From: Pontibacillus salicampi
GTDB lineage: Bacteria > Bacillota > Bacilli > Bacillales > BH030062
Reading direction: 5' to 3'
NCBI RefSeq assembly: GCF_042434395.1
Contig: NZ_JBHLTP010000013.1
Span: forward strand, 434,001-498,000
Length of the DNA stretch: 64,000 nt
Below are positions 24,297 through 32,398 of the stretch, one piece after another (the first letter of the stretch is position 1; the number at the start of each line of letters is the position of its first letter). Below the pieces are notes generated by a model. That model was given only the letters and a program-made list of their open reading frames with translations. It did not search any database and had not been told where the DNA came from. Made by a program: the position numbers and the translations under genes.

Positions 24297-24326
24297 CACA
24301 AATTCTCGATAATTATCATATAAAAT
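24294..24326 (+). promoter_or_regulatory. Regulated promoter of the metal-sensing operon (box E)
   Basis: The box CTGCACAAATTCTCGAT (24294-24310), a 10-bp gap and the -10-like TAAAAT (24321-24326). The same box plus 10-bp spacing recurs at four other transcription units of this island. It precedes the lipoprotein, CcdA/DsbD-like, kinase and regulator genes, so the system would control itself. The box sits where a -35 element should be, as for activator-dependent OmpR-type promoters. Confidence 0.75.
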
Positions 24327-24358
24327 AAGTTCAGGAATTGTTAGAGAGGAAGATAGAT

Positions 24359-25273
24359 GTGTTTAATAAAGGAATAATACTAGCAATAATGACTGGGACT
24401 TTACTATTATCGGCTTGCAGTCAGGAGCAATCTGATACTGATGATTACCTGCAGGAATTCGATGGGAAGTTGGAACATGTTCATGGTTTAGGATATATGG
24501 GAAGTGATGCTGATCTTGCTTTTGCATCACATGATGGTTTGAAATTTTATCAGGATAGTGAGTGGTATTCTACTTCTCAGCAAAACAATGATTATATGGG
24601 ATTCACTGCAATAGATGAAGGGTTTTATACGAGTGGACACCCAGGGAAAGGTTCTAACCTTCCAAATCCTCTTGGTGTACAAAAGAGTTTAGATAAGGGG
24701 AGAACACTAGAAGAAGTAGCATTTGAAGGAGATTTTGATTTTCATGTCATGGGTGTAGGTTATAACAATCACACGATGTATGTAGTAAATGGTCATGAAA
24801 CTAACAAGCTTTCTATGGGGGTACATAAAAGTACAGATAATGGAGAGAGTTGGGAAAAGGTAGAGGCTTCAGGACTTCAAGGAGAGGTCATGTCCATTGC
24901 TGTACACCCTGAAGATAATAAACGTGTAGCTGTTGCATCCAAAAAGGGAATATATCTTTCTAAAGATGGAGGTTCCTCTTTTACTAGAATAACAGAAGAA
25001 ACTAACGGGACGACGGTTCATTTTAGCGATGAGATTCTTTACTATGGATATTTCGATAGTGAGGCTAGACTTGTAAAATATCATTACCAAGACCAAAAGA
25101 AGACGCAACTGCCATTACCAGACTTAAAGAAAGATGCAATAGCTTATTTCGCACAACACCCTGAAAACGCTGAAGAAATGGTGTTTCTCTCCTTTAACAA
25201 TCATGCATTCCAAACAACGAATGGTGGAGATAAGTGGAAAACGATTGTAGAAGCAGGAGAAGTACAACAGTAG
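24359..25273 (+). CDS. Lipoprotein with sialidase/BNR-like beta-propeller (F510_1955-type)
   Basis: A 304-residue lipoprotein: signal LAIMTGTLLLSAC with lipid-bearing C20, then a propeller-like domain with Asp-box repeats (STDNGESWEKV, SKDGGSSFTRI, TTNGGDKWKTI). EFDGKLEHVHGLGY and HVMGVGYNNHTMYV are rich in His and Met. I recall such proteins under the name F510_1955 family glycosylhydrolase, though no hydrolase activity is evident. The GTG at 24359 is chosen because AGAGG at 24345-24349 precedes it; the frame extends upstream to 24338. It is first in an operon with a CcdA/DsbD-like protein and a two-component system. An extracytoplasmic metal-related role is inference. Confidence 0.8.
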   Translation: MFNKGIILAIMTGTLLLSACSQEQSDTDDYLQEFDGKLEHVHGLGYMGSDADLAFASHDGLKFYQDSEWYSTSQQNNDYMGFTAIDEGFYTSGHPGKGSNLPNPLGVQKSLDKGRTLEEVAFEGDFDFHVMGVGYNNHTMYVVNGHETNKLSMGVHKSTDNGESWEKVEASGLQGEVMSIAVHPEDNKRVAVASKKGIYLSKDGGSSFTRITEETNGTTVHFSDEILYYGYFDSEARLVKYHYQDQKKTQLPLPDLKKDAIAYFAQHPENAEEMVFLSFNNHAFQTTNGGDKWKTIVEAGEVQQ

Positions 25274-25424
25274 TGAGAATTTCACTTCATAGTAATCTGA
25301 GGTATGGCATTCTATTAAAAGGCAATCAACGTACACCCAATCCTTCTCCCAAATGATTGTATTTACTAATGAATGCTCTAATTGTCCATAATAAATTGCT
25401 AGTTCATCAGGGAGGGAGATTTAC

Positions 25425-26156
25425 GTGTATGGAACATTTAGCAGATTAGCTTCTTGGTTTAGTGATCCTTTGTTACATCTTGCTAATGGGTATAATCATA
25501 TTCCACTTCTAGCTGCTCTATTTCTTGGTTTAGTAGGTGCAGTAGCTCCTTGCCAAATTACTGGAAATATTGGAGCTTTGTCACTCTATGGCAATCAGTC
25601 ATTACAAACAAAAACTTCATGGTGTCACATTGGTCTATTCATTGCAGGAAAAATGGTTGTATTTTCTGTTCTAGGAGCACTAGTGTGGGTGTTTGGACAG
25701 GAGATAAGAGGACAGTTGACCCTCTTCCTTCCTATTATACGAAAGCTTATCGGTCCCACTCTTGTACTAGCTGGCTTATATTTAATAGGTGTTATAAAGA
25801 TTAGGAAAACGCTAAGACTCGGTAGCATTTTTGAATCCTTCCAAAACAAACCGGCTATTGGTAGTTTCTTTATGGGGATAAGCTTTTCGTTAGCTTTTTG
25901 CCCTACTATGTTCATTTTATTTTTTGTTACCTTGATGCCTCTTGTACTTTCTACTTCATACGGAATAGTGTTACCTGGCATATTTGCGGTTGGGACATCA
26001 TTACCTGTTTTAATTATTCTATTCCTCATATGGTACTTTGACATGAGTGGAATATTACTTAAAAGAAGTCGTATGATAGGAAAGGTTGTCCAAATCATTA
26101 CTGGATTTCTACTTATTGTAATTGGGATTTTGGATACTCTTACATACTGGCTCTAA
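25425..26156 (+). CDS. CcdA/DsbD-like transmembrane protein
   Basis: A 243-residue membrane protein with about six TM segments. Two conserved cysteine sites, VGAVAPCQITGNIGAL and FSLAFCPTMFILFF, correspond to the paired Cys of the CcdA/DsbD transmembrane family that relays reducing power across the membrane (some relatives are annotated as sulfite exporter TauE-like). It begins with GTG 25425 after GGGAGGGAG. It lies between the propeller lipoprotein and the histidine kinase, and probably supports folding, haem or copper chemistry of exported proteins in this island. The ccdA fossil upstream is a different member. Confidence 0.82.
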   Translation: MYGTFSRLASWFSDPLLHLANGYNHIPLLAALFLGLVGAVAPCQITGNIGALSLYGNQSLQTKTSWCHIGLFIAGKMVVFSVLGALVWVFGQEIRGQLTLFLPIIRKLIGPTLVLAGLYLIGVIKIRKTLRLGSIFESFQNKPAIGSFFMGISFSLAFCPTMFILFFVTLMPLVLSTSYGIVLPGIFAVGTSLPVLIILFLIWYFDMSGILLKRSRMIGKVVQIITGFLLIVIGILDTLTYWL

Positions 26157-26184
26157 ATTTCAAACATAACGAGGTTCTCGAAAT

Positions 26185-27573
26185 ATGAATAAACTATCCT
26201 TTAAATTAGGGGTTCTTATTTTAATATGCATTATGATTGTCGAAGGAATTCTTTTCTTTTTCCTCTACACCAACTTAGCAAACAGTCGTATAGAAGAAGT
26301 GTTAGATAATTTGTTAACCCGTGGTAATAGTCATCGAGATGTGTTGGAGAAAAGCTTTAATGAATCAACTTTAAATCATGTCGCATTGATGGAATCAGAA
26401 GCTGACACAATCGTCATGATTACAGATGACAAACAAAATGTGATTGCTCAGTCCGAGCCTATGAATGCTGAGATTAACCAATTGATTGCAAAACCTCTTT
26501 CAAACATATCCCATCAAGGTGTGATTCTGCATGAAGAGTGGAAGTCAAGTTCGTTTGTGGCTTCCGTTAGCCCTATTCAAATTAATGGTGGTAATCGTGG
26601 GTACGTGTATATGTTCTCCCAAACCACAGTCATTAAGAGCGTCATTAATCAATTATCCAATCAGTTCCTGCTGGCTGGCTTTATAGCCATACTTTTAACT
26701 GTAGTTGCTATCTTTATATTAAGCCATTTTATTACTAGACCACTCGTTCGCATGAAACGAGCAACAGAAGAAATCATTAAAGGGGACTCAAAAGTTTCAT
26801 TGGAGTCAAATCGAAAGGATGAGCTGGGACAATTAGCAAATTCAATAGTCATCCTATCTGATGAGCTAGAGCGACTAAAACAAGATCGTAAAGAATTTCT
26901 AGCTAGTATTTCTCATGAACTACGCACTCCATTAACCTACATAAAGGGATATGCTAATATCGCCAGTCGAGACATGATAAGTAACGAGGAAAGACAGGAG
27001 TACCTGGGCATCATTCGTGAAGAAACCGATCATGTAACACATCTGGTTAAGAACCTATTTGATTTAGCTAAAATGGATCAAAATCAATTTGTTATTCAAA
27101 AAGAAGATGTGAATTTATGTGACATGTTAAAAAAGGTAAGAGACAAAATGCATCCGATCTTAAATGATAACCAATTACGTCTAAATATTACGTGTCCAGA
27201 TAATATCATCATTTATGTGGACCCTGATCGTTTTCAACAAGTAATCCTTAACCTAATGGATAATGCCATCAAACATTCTCCAAACCAATCTACAATCAAT
27301 ATTGATGTGAAAATAAACATGGGGAAGGTAGCTATTACAGTTCAAGATGAAGGTGAAGGTATTCCAGAAGAAGAGGTTCCATTTATATTTGAACGGTTGT
27401 ATCGCATAGACAAATCCAGGTCAAGAGAGTTGGGGGGATCTGGCCTAGGTTTGTCCATTGTAAAAGAAATTATAGAGAAGCATGGCGGAGAAGTAAAAGT
27501 AGAAAGTGTAATAGGAGATGGAACGAAGATGACGATTCTATTAAAAGAGGAGGATATAGTTTCGTATGATTAA
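26185..27573 (+). CDS. Membrane sensor histidine kinase (probable metal sensor)
   Basis: A 462-residue kinase. TM1 (LGVLILICIMIVEGILFFFLY), an extracellular sensor domain of about 125 residues, TM2 (FLLAGFIAILLTVVAIFILSHF), HAMP (TRPLVRMKRATEEI), HisKA with phospho-acceptor H244 in SISHELRTPLTYIKGY, and HATPase_c with N box NLMDNAIKHS and G boxes DEGEGIPEEE and GGSGLGLSIVKEI. The sensor region has few Cys or His residues, so ligand cannot be read from it. Its stop overlaps the response regulator start by 8 bp. Context (copper ATPase, multicopper oxidase) points to copper or silver. Confidence 0.93.
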   Translation: MNKLSFKLGVLILICIMIVEGILFFFLYTNLANSRIEEVLDNLLTRGNSHRDVLEKSFNESTLNHVALMESEADTIVMITDDKQNVIAQSEPMNAEINQLIAKPLSNISHQGVILHEEWKSSSFVASVSPIQINGGNRGYVYMFSQTTVIKSVINQLSNQFLLAGFIAILLTVVAIFILSHFITRPLVRMKRATEEIIKGDSKVSLESNRKDELGQLANSIVILSDELERLKQDRKEFLASISHELRTPLTYIKGYANIASRDMISNEERQEYLGIIREETDHVTHLVKNLFDLAKMDQNQFVIQKEDVNLCDMLKKVRDKMHPILNDNQLRLNITCPDNIIIYVDPDRFQQVILNLMDNAIKHSPNQSTINIDVKINMGKVAITVQDEGEGIPEEEVPFIFERLYRIDKSRSRELGGSGLGLSIVKEIIEKHGGEVKVESVIGDGTKMTILLKEEDIVSYD

Positions 27574-28243
27574 CATATTGTTAGTAGATGATGAGCAGCG
27601 CATGTTAGATTTACTCGAACTTCACCTCTCACCACATGGATATCGATGTACGAAAATAAAAACAGGTCAAGAAGCCATACGTAAGATAGAAGAACACTCT
27701 TATGATTTGGTCCTTTTGGATATTATGATGCCTCAATATGATGGCTGGAACGTCTGTAAAGAAATACAAAACATTTCAGATGTTCCTATTATAATGGTAA
27801 CAGCAAGAGATCAGAAGACAGATATTGTAAAAGGATTGAAAATTGGAGCCGATGACTACGTTACCAAACCATTTGATGAAGATGAATTATTGGCTCGAGT
27901 ACAAGCATTGTTAAGAAGGACATCAAAAGAAGATTTGATCCATATACATGGTTTAATTTGGGATGGACAAAAACATAAACTATGTTATCAAGACGAACCA
28001 ATTCCAGTGACACCAAAAGAGTTTGCAATGATTGGTCATTTAATGAAGCATCCAGAGCGTGTATTTAGTAGGGAACAACTCATCGATATCGTTTGGGGAT
28101 TTCATTCTGATACAGAAGGTCGGACCATTGATTCTCACGTACGAAACATTCGAGAAAAAATAAGACAGACTGGTTTTCCTATTGATGACTATTTCAAAAC
28201 AGTCTGGGGTGTAGGATACAAGTGGGTAAAAGATGACGAATAA
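27566..28243 (+). CDS. OmpR/PhoB-family response regulator
   Basis: A 225-residue regulator with an N-terminal receiver (DDE near the start, phospho-acceptor D52 in LVLLDIMMPQYDGW, VTARD, and K in DDYVTKPFDEDELLARV) and a C-terminal winged-helix DNA-binding domain (PKEFAMIGHLMKHPERVFSREQLIDIVWG, TIDSHVRNIREKI, VWGVGYKW). Coupled to the kinase gene by an 8-bp overlap. OmpR-type regulators bind tandem half-sites about one helical turn apart. The five CTGCAC boxes in this island, two of which show TGCA half-sites 11 bp apart, are the best candidate targets (inference). Confidence 0.95.
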   Translation: MINILLVDDEQRMLDLLELHLSPHGYRCTKIKTGQEAIRKIEEHSYDLVLLDIMMPQYDGWNVCKEIQNISDVPIIMVTARDQKTDIVKGLKIGADDYVTKPFDEDELLARVQALLRRTSKEDLIHIHGLIWDGQKHKLCYQDEPIPVTPKEFAMIGHLMKHPERVFSREQLIDIVWGFHSDTEGRTIDSHVRNIREKIRQTGFPIDDYFKTVWGVGYKWVKDDE

Positions 28244-28267
28244 AACCTCACCATTTTGCCACAGAGT

Positions 28268-28300
28268 CTGCACAGTTTCTTGATAAATACTGGATACACT
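28268..28300 (+). promoter_or_regulatory. Regulated promoter of the small His/Met-rich secreted protein (box C)
   Basis: CTGCACAGTTTCTTGAT (28268-28284), a 10-bp gap and TACACT (28295-28300). Same architecture as the other four boxes. It lies 30 bp before the ATG at 28330. Confidence 0.7.
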
Positions 28301-28329
28301 CCTAATGAGAACAAAAGGAGGGATTTAAG

Positions 28330-28545
28330 ATGAAGAAGAAACTTTTCTCTATCTTACTTGTTTTGTTAATAGTGTTAGGACTCAGTAATGTGGTACTAGC
28401 TCACGGAGATGAACATACGAGGGATTTTCATTCTATGCTAGGGTTTGATGTAGCAGAAATGATTCCTTGGATGAAAGACATGCATCCAAACATGAGCGAG
28501 GAAGAAATTAACGAGATGTATCGAGATTGTCATCAGAATGAATGA
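28330..28545 (+). CDS. Small secreted His/Met-containing protein
   Basis: A 71-residue precursor: signal peptide MKKKLFSILLVLLIVLGLSN with cleavage probably near VVLA-HG, leaving a mature peptide of about 46 residues. This contains HGDEH, FHSMLGF, MIPWMKDMHPNMSEEE and a final DCHQNE, so it is dense in His, Met and acidic residues suitable for copper or silver binding. AAAGGAGGG upstream fits the ATG. It has its own box C promoter and terminator. No named family recognised; an extracytoplasmic metal-binding role is inference. Confidence 0.8.
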   Translation: MKKKLFSILLVLLIVLGLSNVVLAHGDEHTRDFHSMLGFDVAEMIPWMKDMHPNMSEEEINEMYRDCHQNE

Positions 28546-28558
28546 TGAAACAGTGAAA

Positions 28559-28586
28559 AAAGGACCAAGTGAAGGTTCTTTTTTTG
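28559..28586 (+). terminator. Terminator of the small secreted protein gene
   Basis: AAAGGACC (28559-28566) pairs with GGTTCTTT (28574-28581) with one G-U pair, followed by TTTT. The following ~190 bp to 28775 show no gene I can support. Confidence 0.75.
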
Positions 28587-28775
28587 CTAGATATACGTTA
28601 AGATGTGATGTTCTTGAACGAATACTTTTTAGAGGTTATTATTTTTTATTAGCAATTTTAGTCACATAGAAATTCGCTTTATCTTGTTGAGGGTGAGCAA
28701 AGTAGTATATATGGGCTAGCTTTTATAGGGGTCAGGTTGGTTCGATGGTTCTGGATGATGTGGGACTGAGGAACG

Positions 28776-28805
28776 TAAAAAACCTTACTCTATTTAAGTA
28801 AGGTT
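28776..28805 (-). terminator. Terminator of the leftward SHOCT gene
   Basis: AACCTTACT (28781-28789) and AGTAAGGTT (28797-28805) are perfect 9-bp arms; read leftward they are followed by a T run (AAAAAA at 28777-28782 on the plus strand). About 100 bp past the end of the SHOCT gene. A weaker rightward hairpin, ACTCCC/GGGAGT with a T run, lies at 28842-28869. Confidence 0.65.
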
Positions 28806-28903
28806 GGTACATGATATATATTGGCAATATACATCTCTTCTACTCCCGCTTTATGAATGGGAGTTTTTATTATTAATCATTAATTTCCTTGTAGAATGGT
28901 TTC

Positions 28904-29131
28904 TTATTCAGCTATTTTTTTCTTTAATCGATCGTATTCTTCCTCTGTTATTTCACCTCTAGCTAGGCGTTGCTTTAATATAGCGAGAGAATCTTGGTGA
29001 TTAGCAGATTTTTGTTGGTTACCAGACCAAGATTTCATCAAGATAAGAGCAACAACAATGATACCTATTATAAGTAACCAAGATACTCCCATTCCAAAAA
29101 AACCACCCATCATACCTTGACCATTCATCAT
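28904..29131 (-). CDS. Small membrane protein with C-terminal SHOCT domain
   Basis: A 75-residue protein: Met/Gly-rich N terminus (MMNGQGMMGGFFGMG), one TM segment (VSWLLIIGIIVVALILMKS), a short polar linker and a SHOCT domain (DSLAILKQRLARGEITEEEYDRLKKKI). SHOCT domains are short helical oligomerisation modules found on the ends of many membrane proteins, often beside metal-resistance genes. Transcribed leftward from box A. The Met-rich start could face the outside and bind copper (inference). Confidence 0.88.
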   Translation of the reverse strand: MMNGQGMMGGFFGMGVSWLLIIGIIVVALILMKSWSGNQQKSANHQDSLAILKQRLARGEITEEEYDRLKKKIAE

Positions 29132-29219
29132 ATTTTAACGCCTCCATTCATGTATAACTAATATCATAAAGATGTATAAAGAAAAACTCAGTGCCTCTTT
29201 TCTATATACCCCATCTCGT

Positions 29220-29252
29220 ACTATAACCGATAAAAGTGCATAAATTGTGCAG
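29220..29252 (-). promoter_or_regulatory. Regulated leftward promoter of the SHOCT gene (box A)
   Basis: Read on the minus strand: CTGCACAATTTATGCAC (29252-29236), a 10-bp gap and TATAGT (29225-29220), a near-consensus -10. On the plus strand it shows direct half-sites GTGCA-N6-GTGCA, 11 bp apart. The orientation points to the SHOCT gene, not to the broken oxidase on the other side. Confidence 0.75.
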
Positions 29253-29298
29253 TATCATAGAAGAAAGAAATTTTATATAAAACAAAACCTCAAACTTC

Positions 29299-30215
29299 TA
29301 TTTAGATGAGATGATGTCTGGAGGAATATCAGGTAACGGTGAAGCAGATACCGAAGCTATGTATGATACGTTAAGCAATAATGGTAAAAATGGAAATCAA
29401 ATTAAAAATGTCGAACCTCAACAAGGAGAGAAGGCAAGGTTTAGATTTATTAATGCGGGTTACCAAACCCAGTTTGTGAACTTTCCAAATCAAAGTATGA
29501 GAATTATTTCAGTAGATGGAAAGGATAATAACAATTCACCTTCTCCGTCGAAATCGATGATAGAAATTGCTCTAGTTGAACGAATGGATGTGGAATTTAC
29601 TAGAACAAATAAATCACCACAGTCAGTAACATTATTGAATTACAATGAGTCAGCCAGTCTCTTAAGTATTCCAGTTAGAGAAAAATCTGTGGATAATAAA
29701 AAGATATAACCCAAAATCGTTCTATTAAAACAAGTAAGGCAGTAAACAGTACAACGTATAAAAGTGAGGAATTAATCTTAACAAATTTACCATACTCAGA
29801 TGTCCAATACACAATGGAATTAAATATAGGGATGAACACGGGGGAAGGAATGGTTTTTCAAATTAACAATGACATCCTTCCAAAGACAGCTCCAATTCAA
29901 GTAACAGAAGGGGACATTGTTAAAGTGAGATTGAAAAATACTGGCATGTTAAATCATCATATGCACTTTCATGGTCATCGTTTTCAAGTGGCTGCTAAGA
30001 ATGGAAAAACCCTTGAGAATCCTGTTGTGAAAGATTTACTTAATATTAAGCCTGGTCAAACCTATGAAATTTATTTTAAAGCGAACAATGCCGGGGAGTG
30101 GTTATTTCATTGCCATGATAACAATCATGCTAATAGAGGAATGGTAACAATTCTTGATTATAAGTATGTGTACTCCCCATTCAAATTAGGTGAAGACACA
30201 AAGAATAAACCATAA
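29299..30215 (+). pseudogene. Truncated, frameshifted multicopper oxidase
   Basis: The frame from about 29299 (YLDEMMSGGISGNGE, then GEKARFRFINAGYQTQFVNF) is the second cupredoxin domain of a multicopper oxidase. It stops at 29709 after a slip in the A-rich stretch near 29700. The next frame continues without loss (SEELILTNLPYSDVQYTMELNIGMN) into the C-terminal copper-binding domain: HHMHFHGHRF, and HCHDNNHANRGMV with the type 1 Cys. The whole N-terminal cupredoxin domain with HxHG and HxH is missing. So it lacks half its trinuclear copper ligands and one reading frame. The intact oxidase at 34054 is a separate gene. Confidence 0.85.
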
Positions 30216-30237
30216 TATAAAGATAAGAGCGACTCAT

Positions 30238-30270
30238 CTGCACGAATTTTGGATATTATTTGGGCATGAC
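30238..30270 (+). promoter_or_regulatory. Regulated promoter of the CopB-type ATPase (box D)
   Basis: CTGCACGAATTTTGGAT (30238-30254), a 10-bp gap and a poor -10 (CATGAC, 30265-30270). The box agrees with the other four; the -10 is the weakest of the set. About 68 bp before the ATPase start. Confidence 0.6.
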
Positions 30271-30337
30271 CTTACTAAAGAAGAAAAAATAGTGATTAGA
30301 AAAAGCATTTATTTGAAGAAAGGAGCAAGAATGATAT

Positions 30338-32362
30338 ATGTCTCATGAACACCACAATCATTCAGAAAAACATGAAGAACAAGACCATCATGAAGGACAT
30401 GATGGCCACGAGGGTCATGATCATGGAGCAATGGTAGAAGATTTTAAGAAACGGTTTTATATTTCTCTTATTGTAACGATTCCTATCTTATTATTATCTC
30501 CAATGATTCAAGATTTTTTAGGATTAGATCTGACATTCCCATTTGACCAATATGTGTTATTCGCTCTAGCTACATTTGTATTCTTCTATGGAGGTTTGCC
30601 TTTCTTAACTGGAGCTAAGGAGGAGTTGAAGCAAAAGAATCCAGGTATGATGACGCTGATTGGACTTGCGATAGCTGTAGCTTATTTGTACAGCTCACTA
30701 GTTGTGTTTGGCCTGGAAGGTCGGAACTTTTTTTGGGAACTAGCCACACTAGTTGATATTATGCTTCTTGGTCATTGGATTGAAATGAAATCTGTGATGG
30801 GGGCTTCAAATGCATTAGAAGAACTAGTGAAGTTGATGCCCAACGAAGCACATAAGGTAGATGAAGAAGGAAATATCGAGGATGTACCTGTAGCTGATTT
30901 ACAAACAGGAGATAACGTTTTGGTCAAGCCTGGAGAAAAGATTCCTGTAGATGGAGATATTATTAATGGAAAGACGACTATTGATGAGTCTATGTTAACA
31001 GGTGAATCGGTTCCAGTTGAAAAGAGCGAAGGAAAGGAAGCAATAGGTGGATCAGTCAACCAGGAAGGCTCCATCACTATAACCGTTCAGAAAACAGGGG
31101 ATGATACGTATTTATCCCAAGTAATTGGACTAGTGAAAGAAGCACAGGAATCAAAATCGAAAACGCAGGATATTTCCAATCGTGCAGCAAAATGGCTTTT
31201 TTATCTTGCTTTAGCAAGTGGTATTATAACCTTTATTGTCTGGCTTGCCCTAGGTAATCCTGTTGATGTAGCCATGGAACGTATGGTTACCGTTATGGTC
31301 ATTACATGTCCACATGCACTAGGCTTAGCGGCACCTCTTGTCGTTGCAGTATCTACATCCATTTCTGCTAAGAAAGGATTGCTAATTCGAAATCGTGCCA
31401 ATTTTGAAGGGGCTAGAAGCTTAAATGCCGTCGTGTTTGATAAAACCGGCACCTTAACCAAAGGGGAGTTTGGTGTGACGGAAATCATTCCTCTTAACGA
31501 CTATACAAAAGAGGACGTTCTGACATGGGCTGCTTCCTTGGAACAAAACTCAGAACATCCACTAGCCGAAGGAATTGTAGAGAAAGCGAAACAAGATTCC
31601 ATTACACTGAAGAATATAGAAGAATTTGAATCCATGACTGGTAAAGGACTTAGAGGCACAGTCGATGGGAAAGAAGTAAACGTTGTAAGTCCTGGTTATG
31701 TAGACGAACACGATTATGCCTATAATCATTCTTCTTTTAATGAACTTTCTGAGGAAGGAAAAACGGTTGTGTTTGTTTTGGTAGAACAAGAATTAATGGG
31801 CATGATTGCACTAGCTGATATCGTCCGAGAAGATGCCAAGGAAGCTATCGAATCACTAAAAGAGAAAGGTGTCCATTCAATTATGTTAACGGGCGATAAC
31901 CAAAAAGTAGCTGATTGGGTTGCCAAGCAGTTAGGTATTGATGAAGTGTATGCTGAAGTGCTACCAGATCAAAAAGCCGATCAAGTGAAAAGTATTAAAG
32001 AAAAAGGCTGGAAAGTTGCCATGACTGGAGATGGGGTAAACGATGCTCCTGCTCTAGCTACCGCTGATTTAGGAGTAGCTATTGGAACAGGTACAGATGT
32101 AGCAATGGAATCAGCTGATATTGTACTTGTGAAAAGTAACCCAAAGGATGTCGTTTCGATTATAGAATTATCCAAGAAAACGTATCAAAAAATGATTCAA
32201 AACCTATGGTGGGCAGCAGGGTACAACATTGCGGCCATACCATTAGCAGCTGGTATCCTAGCACCAATTGGAATCATCTTAAGCCCTGCAGTCGGAGCAG
32301 TTTTAATGAGTCTAAGTACGGTAGTTGTGGCTATTAATGCAAAGCTATTAAAAGCGAATTAA
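30338..32362 (+). CDS. copB: CopB-type copper/silver-exporting P-type ATPase
   Basis: A 674-residue P1B ATPase. The N terminus is a His-rich metal tail (HEHHNHSEKHEEQDHHEG, about 15 His in 30 residues) instead of CxxC domains. Then TM helices, actuator domain (MLTGESVPVEKSEG), the transmembrane metal site CPH (C324-P325-H326 in ITCPHALGLAAP), phosphorylation site D368 in FDKTGTLTKG, SEHPLAEGI, GDNQKVADWVA and the hinge GDGVNDAPALATADLGVAIG. CPH with a His-rich tail marks the P1B-3 subgroup, linked to Cu or Ag export. The ATG at 30338 is far from AAAGGAG at 30318-30324; the in-frame context allows no better start. Strong terminator downstream. Confidence 0.93.
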   Translation: MSHEHHNHSEKHEEQDHHEGHDGHEGHDHGAMVEDFKKRFYISLIVTIPILLLSPMIQDFLGLDLTFPFDQYVLFALATFVFFYGGLPFLTGAKEELKQKNPGMMTLIGLAIAVAYLYSSLVVFGLEGRNFFWELATLVDIMLLGHWIEMKSVMGASNALEELVKLMPNEAHKVDEEGNIEDVPVADLQTGDNVLVKPGEKIPVDGDIINGKTTIDESMLTGESVPVEKSEGKEAIGGSVNQEGSITITVQKTGDDTYLSQVIGLVKEAQESKSKTQDISNRAAKWLFYLALASGIITFIVWLALGNPVDVAMERMVTVMVITCPHALGLAAPLVVAVSTSISAKKGLLIRNRANFEGARSLNAVVFDKTGTLTKGEFGVTEIIPLNDYTKEDVLTWAASLEQNSEHPLAEGIVEKAKQDSITLKNIEEFESMTGKGLRGTVDGKEVNVVSPGYVDEHDYAYNHSSFNELSEEGKTVVFVLVEQELMGMIALADIVREDAKEAIESLKEKGVHSIMLTGDNQKVADWVAKQLGIDEVYAEVLPDQKADQVKSIKEKGWKVAMTGDGVNDAPALATADLGVAIGTGTDVAMESADIVLVKSNPKDVVSIIELSKKTYQKMIQNLWWAAGYNIAAIPLAAGILAPIGIILSPAVGAVLMSLSTVVVAINAKLLKAN

Positions 32363-32366
32363 TGAA

Positions 32367-32398
32367 ACAAGGCAAAGACCCTTCTTTGCCTTGTTTTT
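32367..32398 (+). terminator. Terminator of copB
   Basis: Perfect 11-bp stem ACAAGGCAAAG (32367-32377) / CTTTGCCTTGT (32384-32394) with a T run. Its end touches the stop of the convergent gene, and it could serve both strands. Confidence 0.92.
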
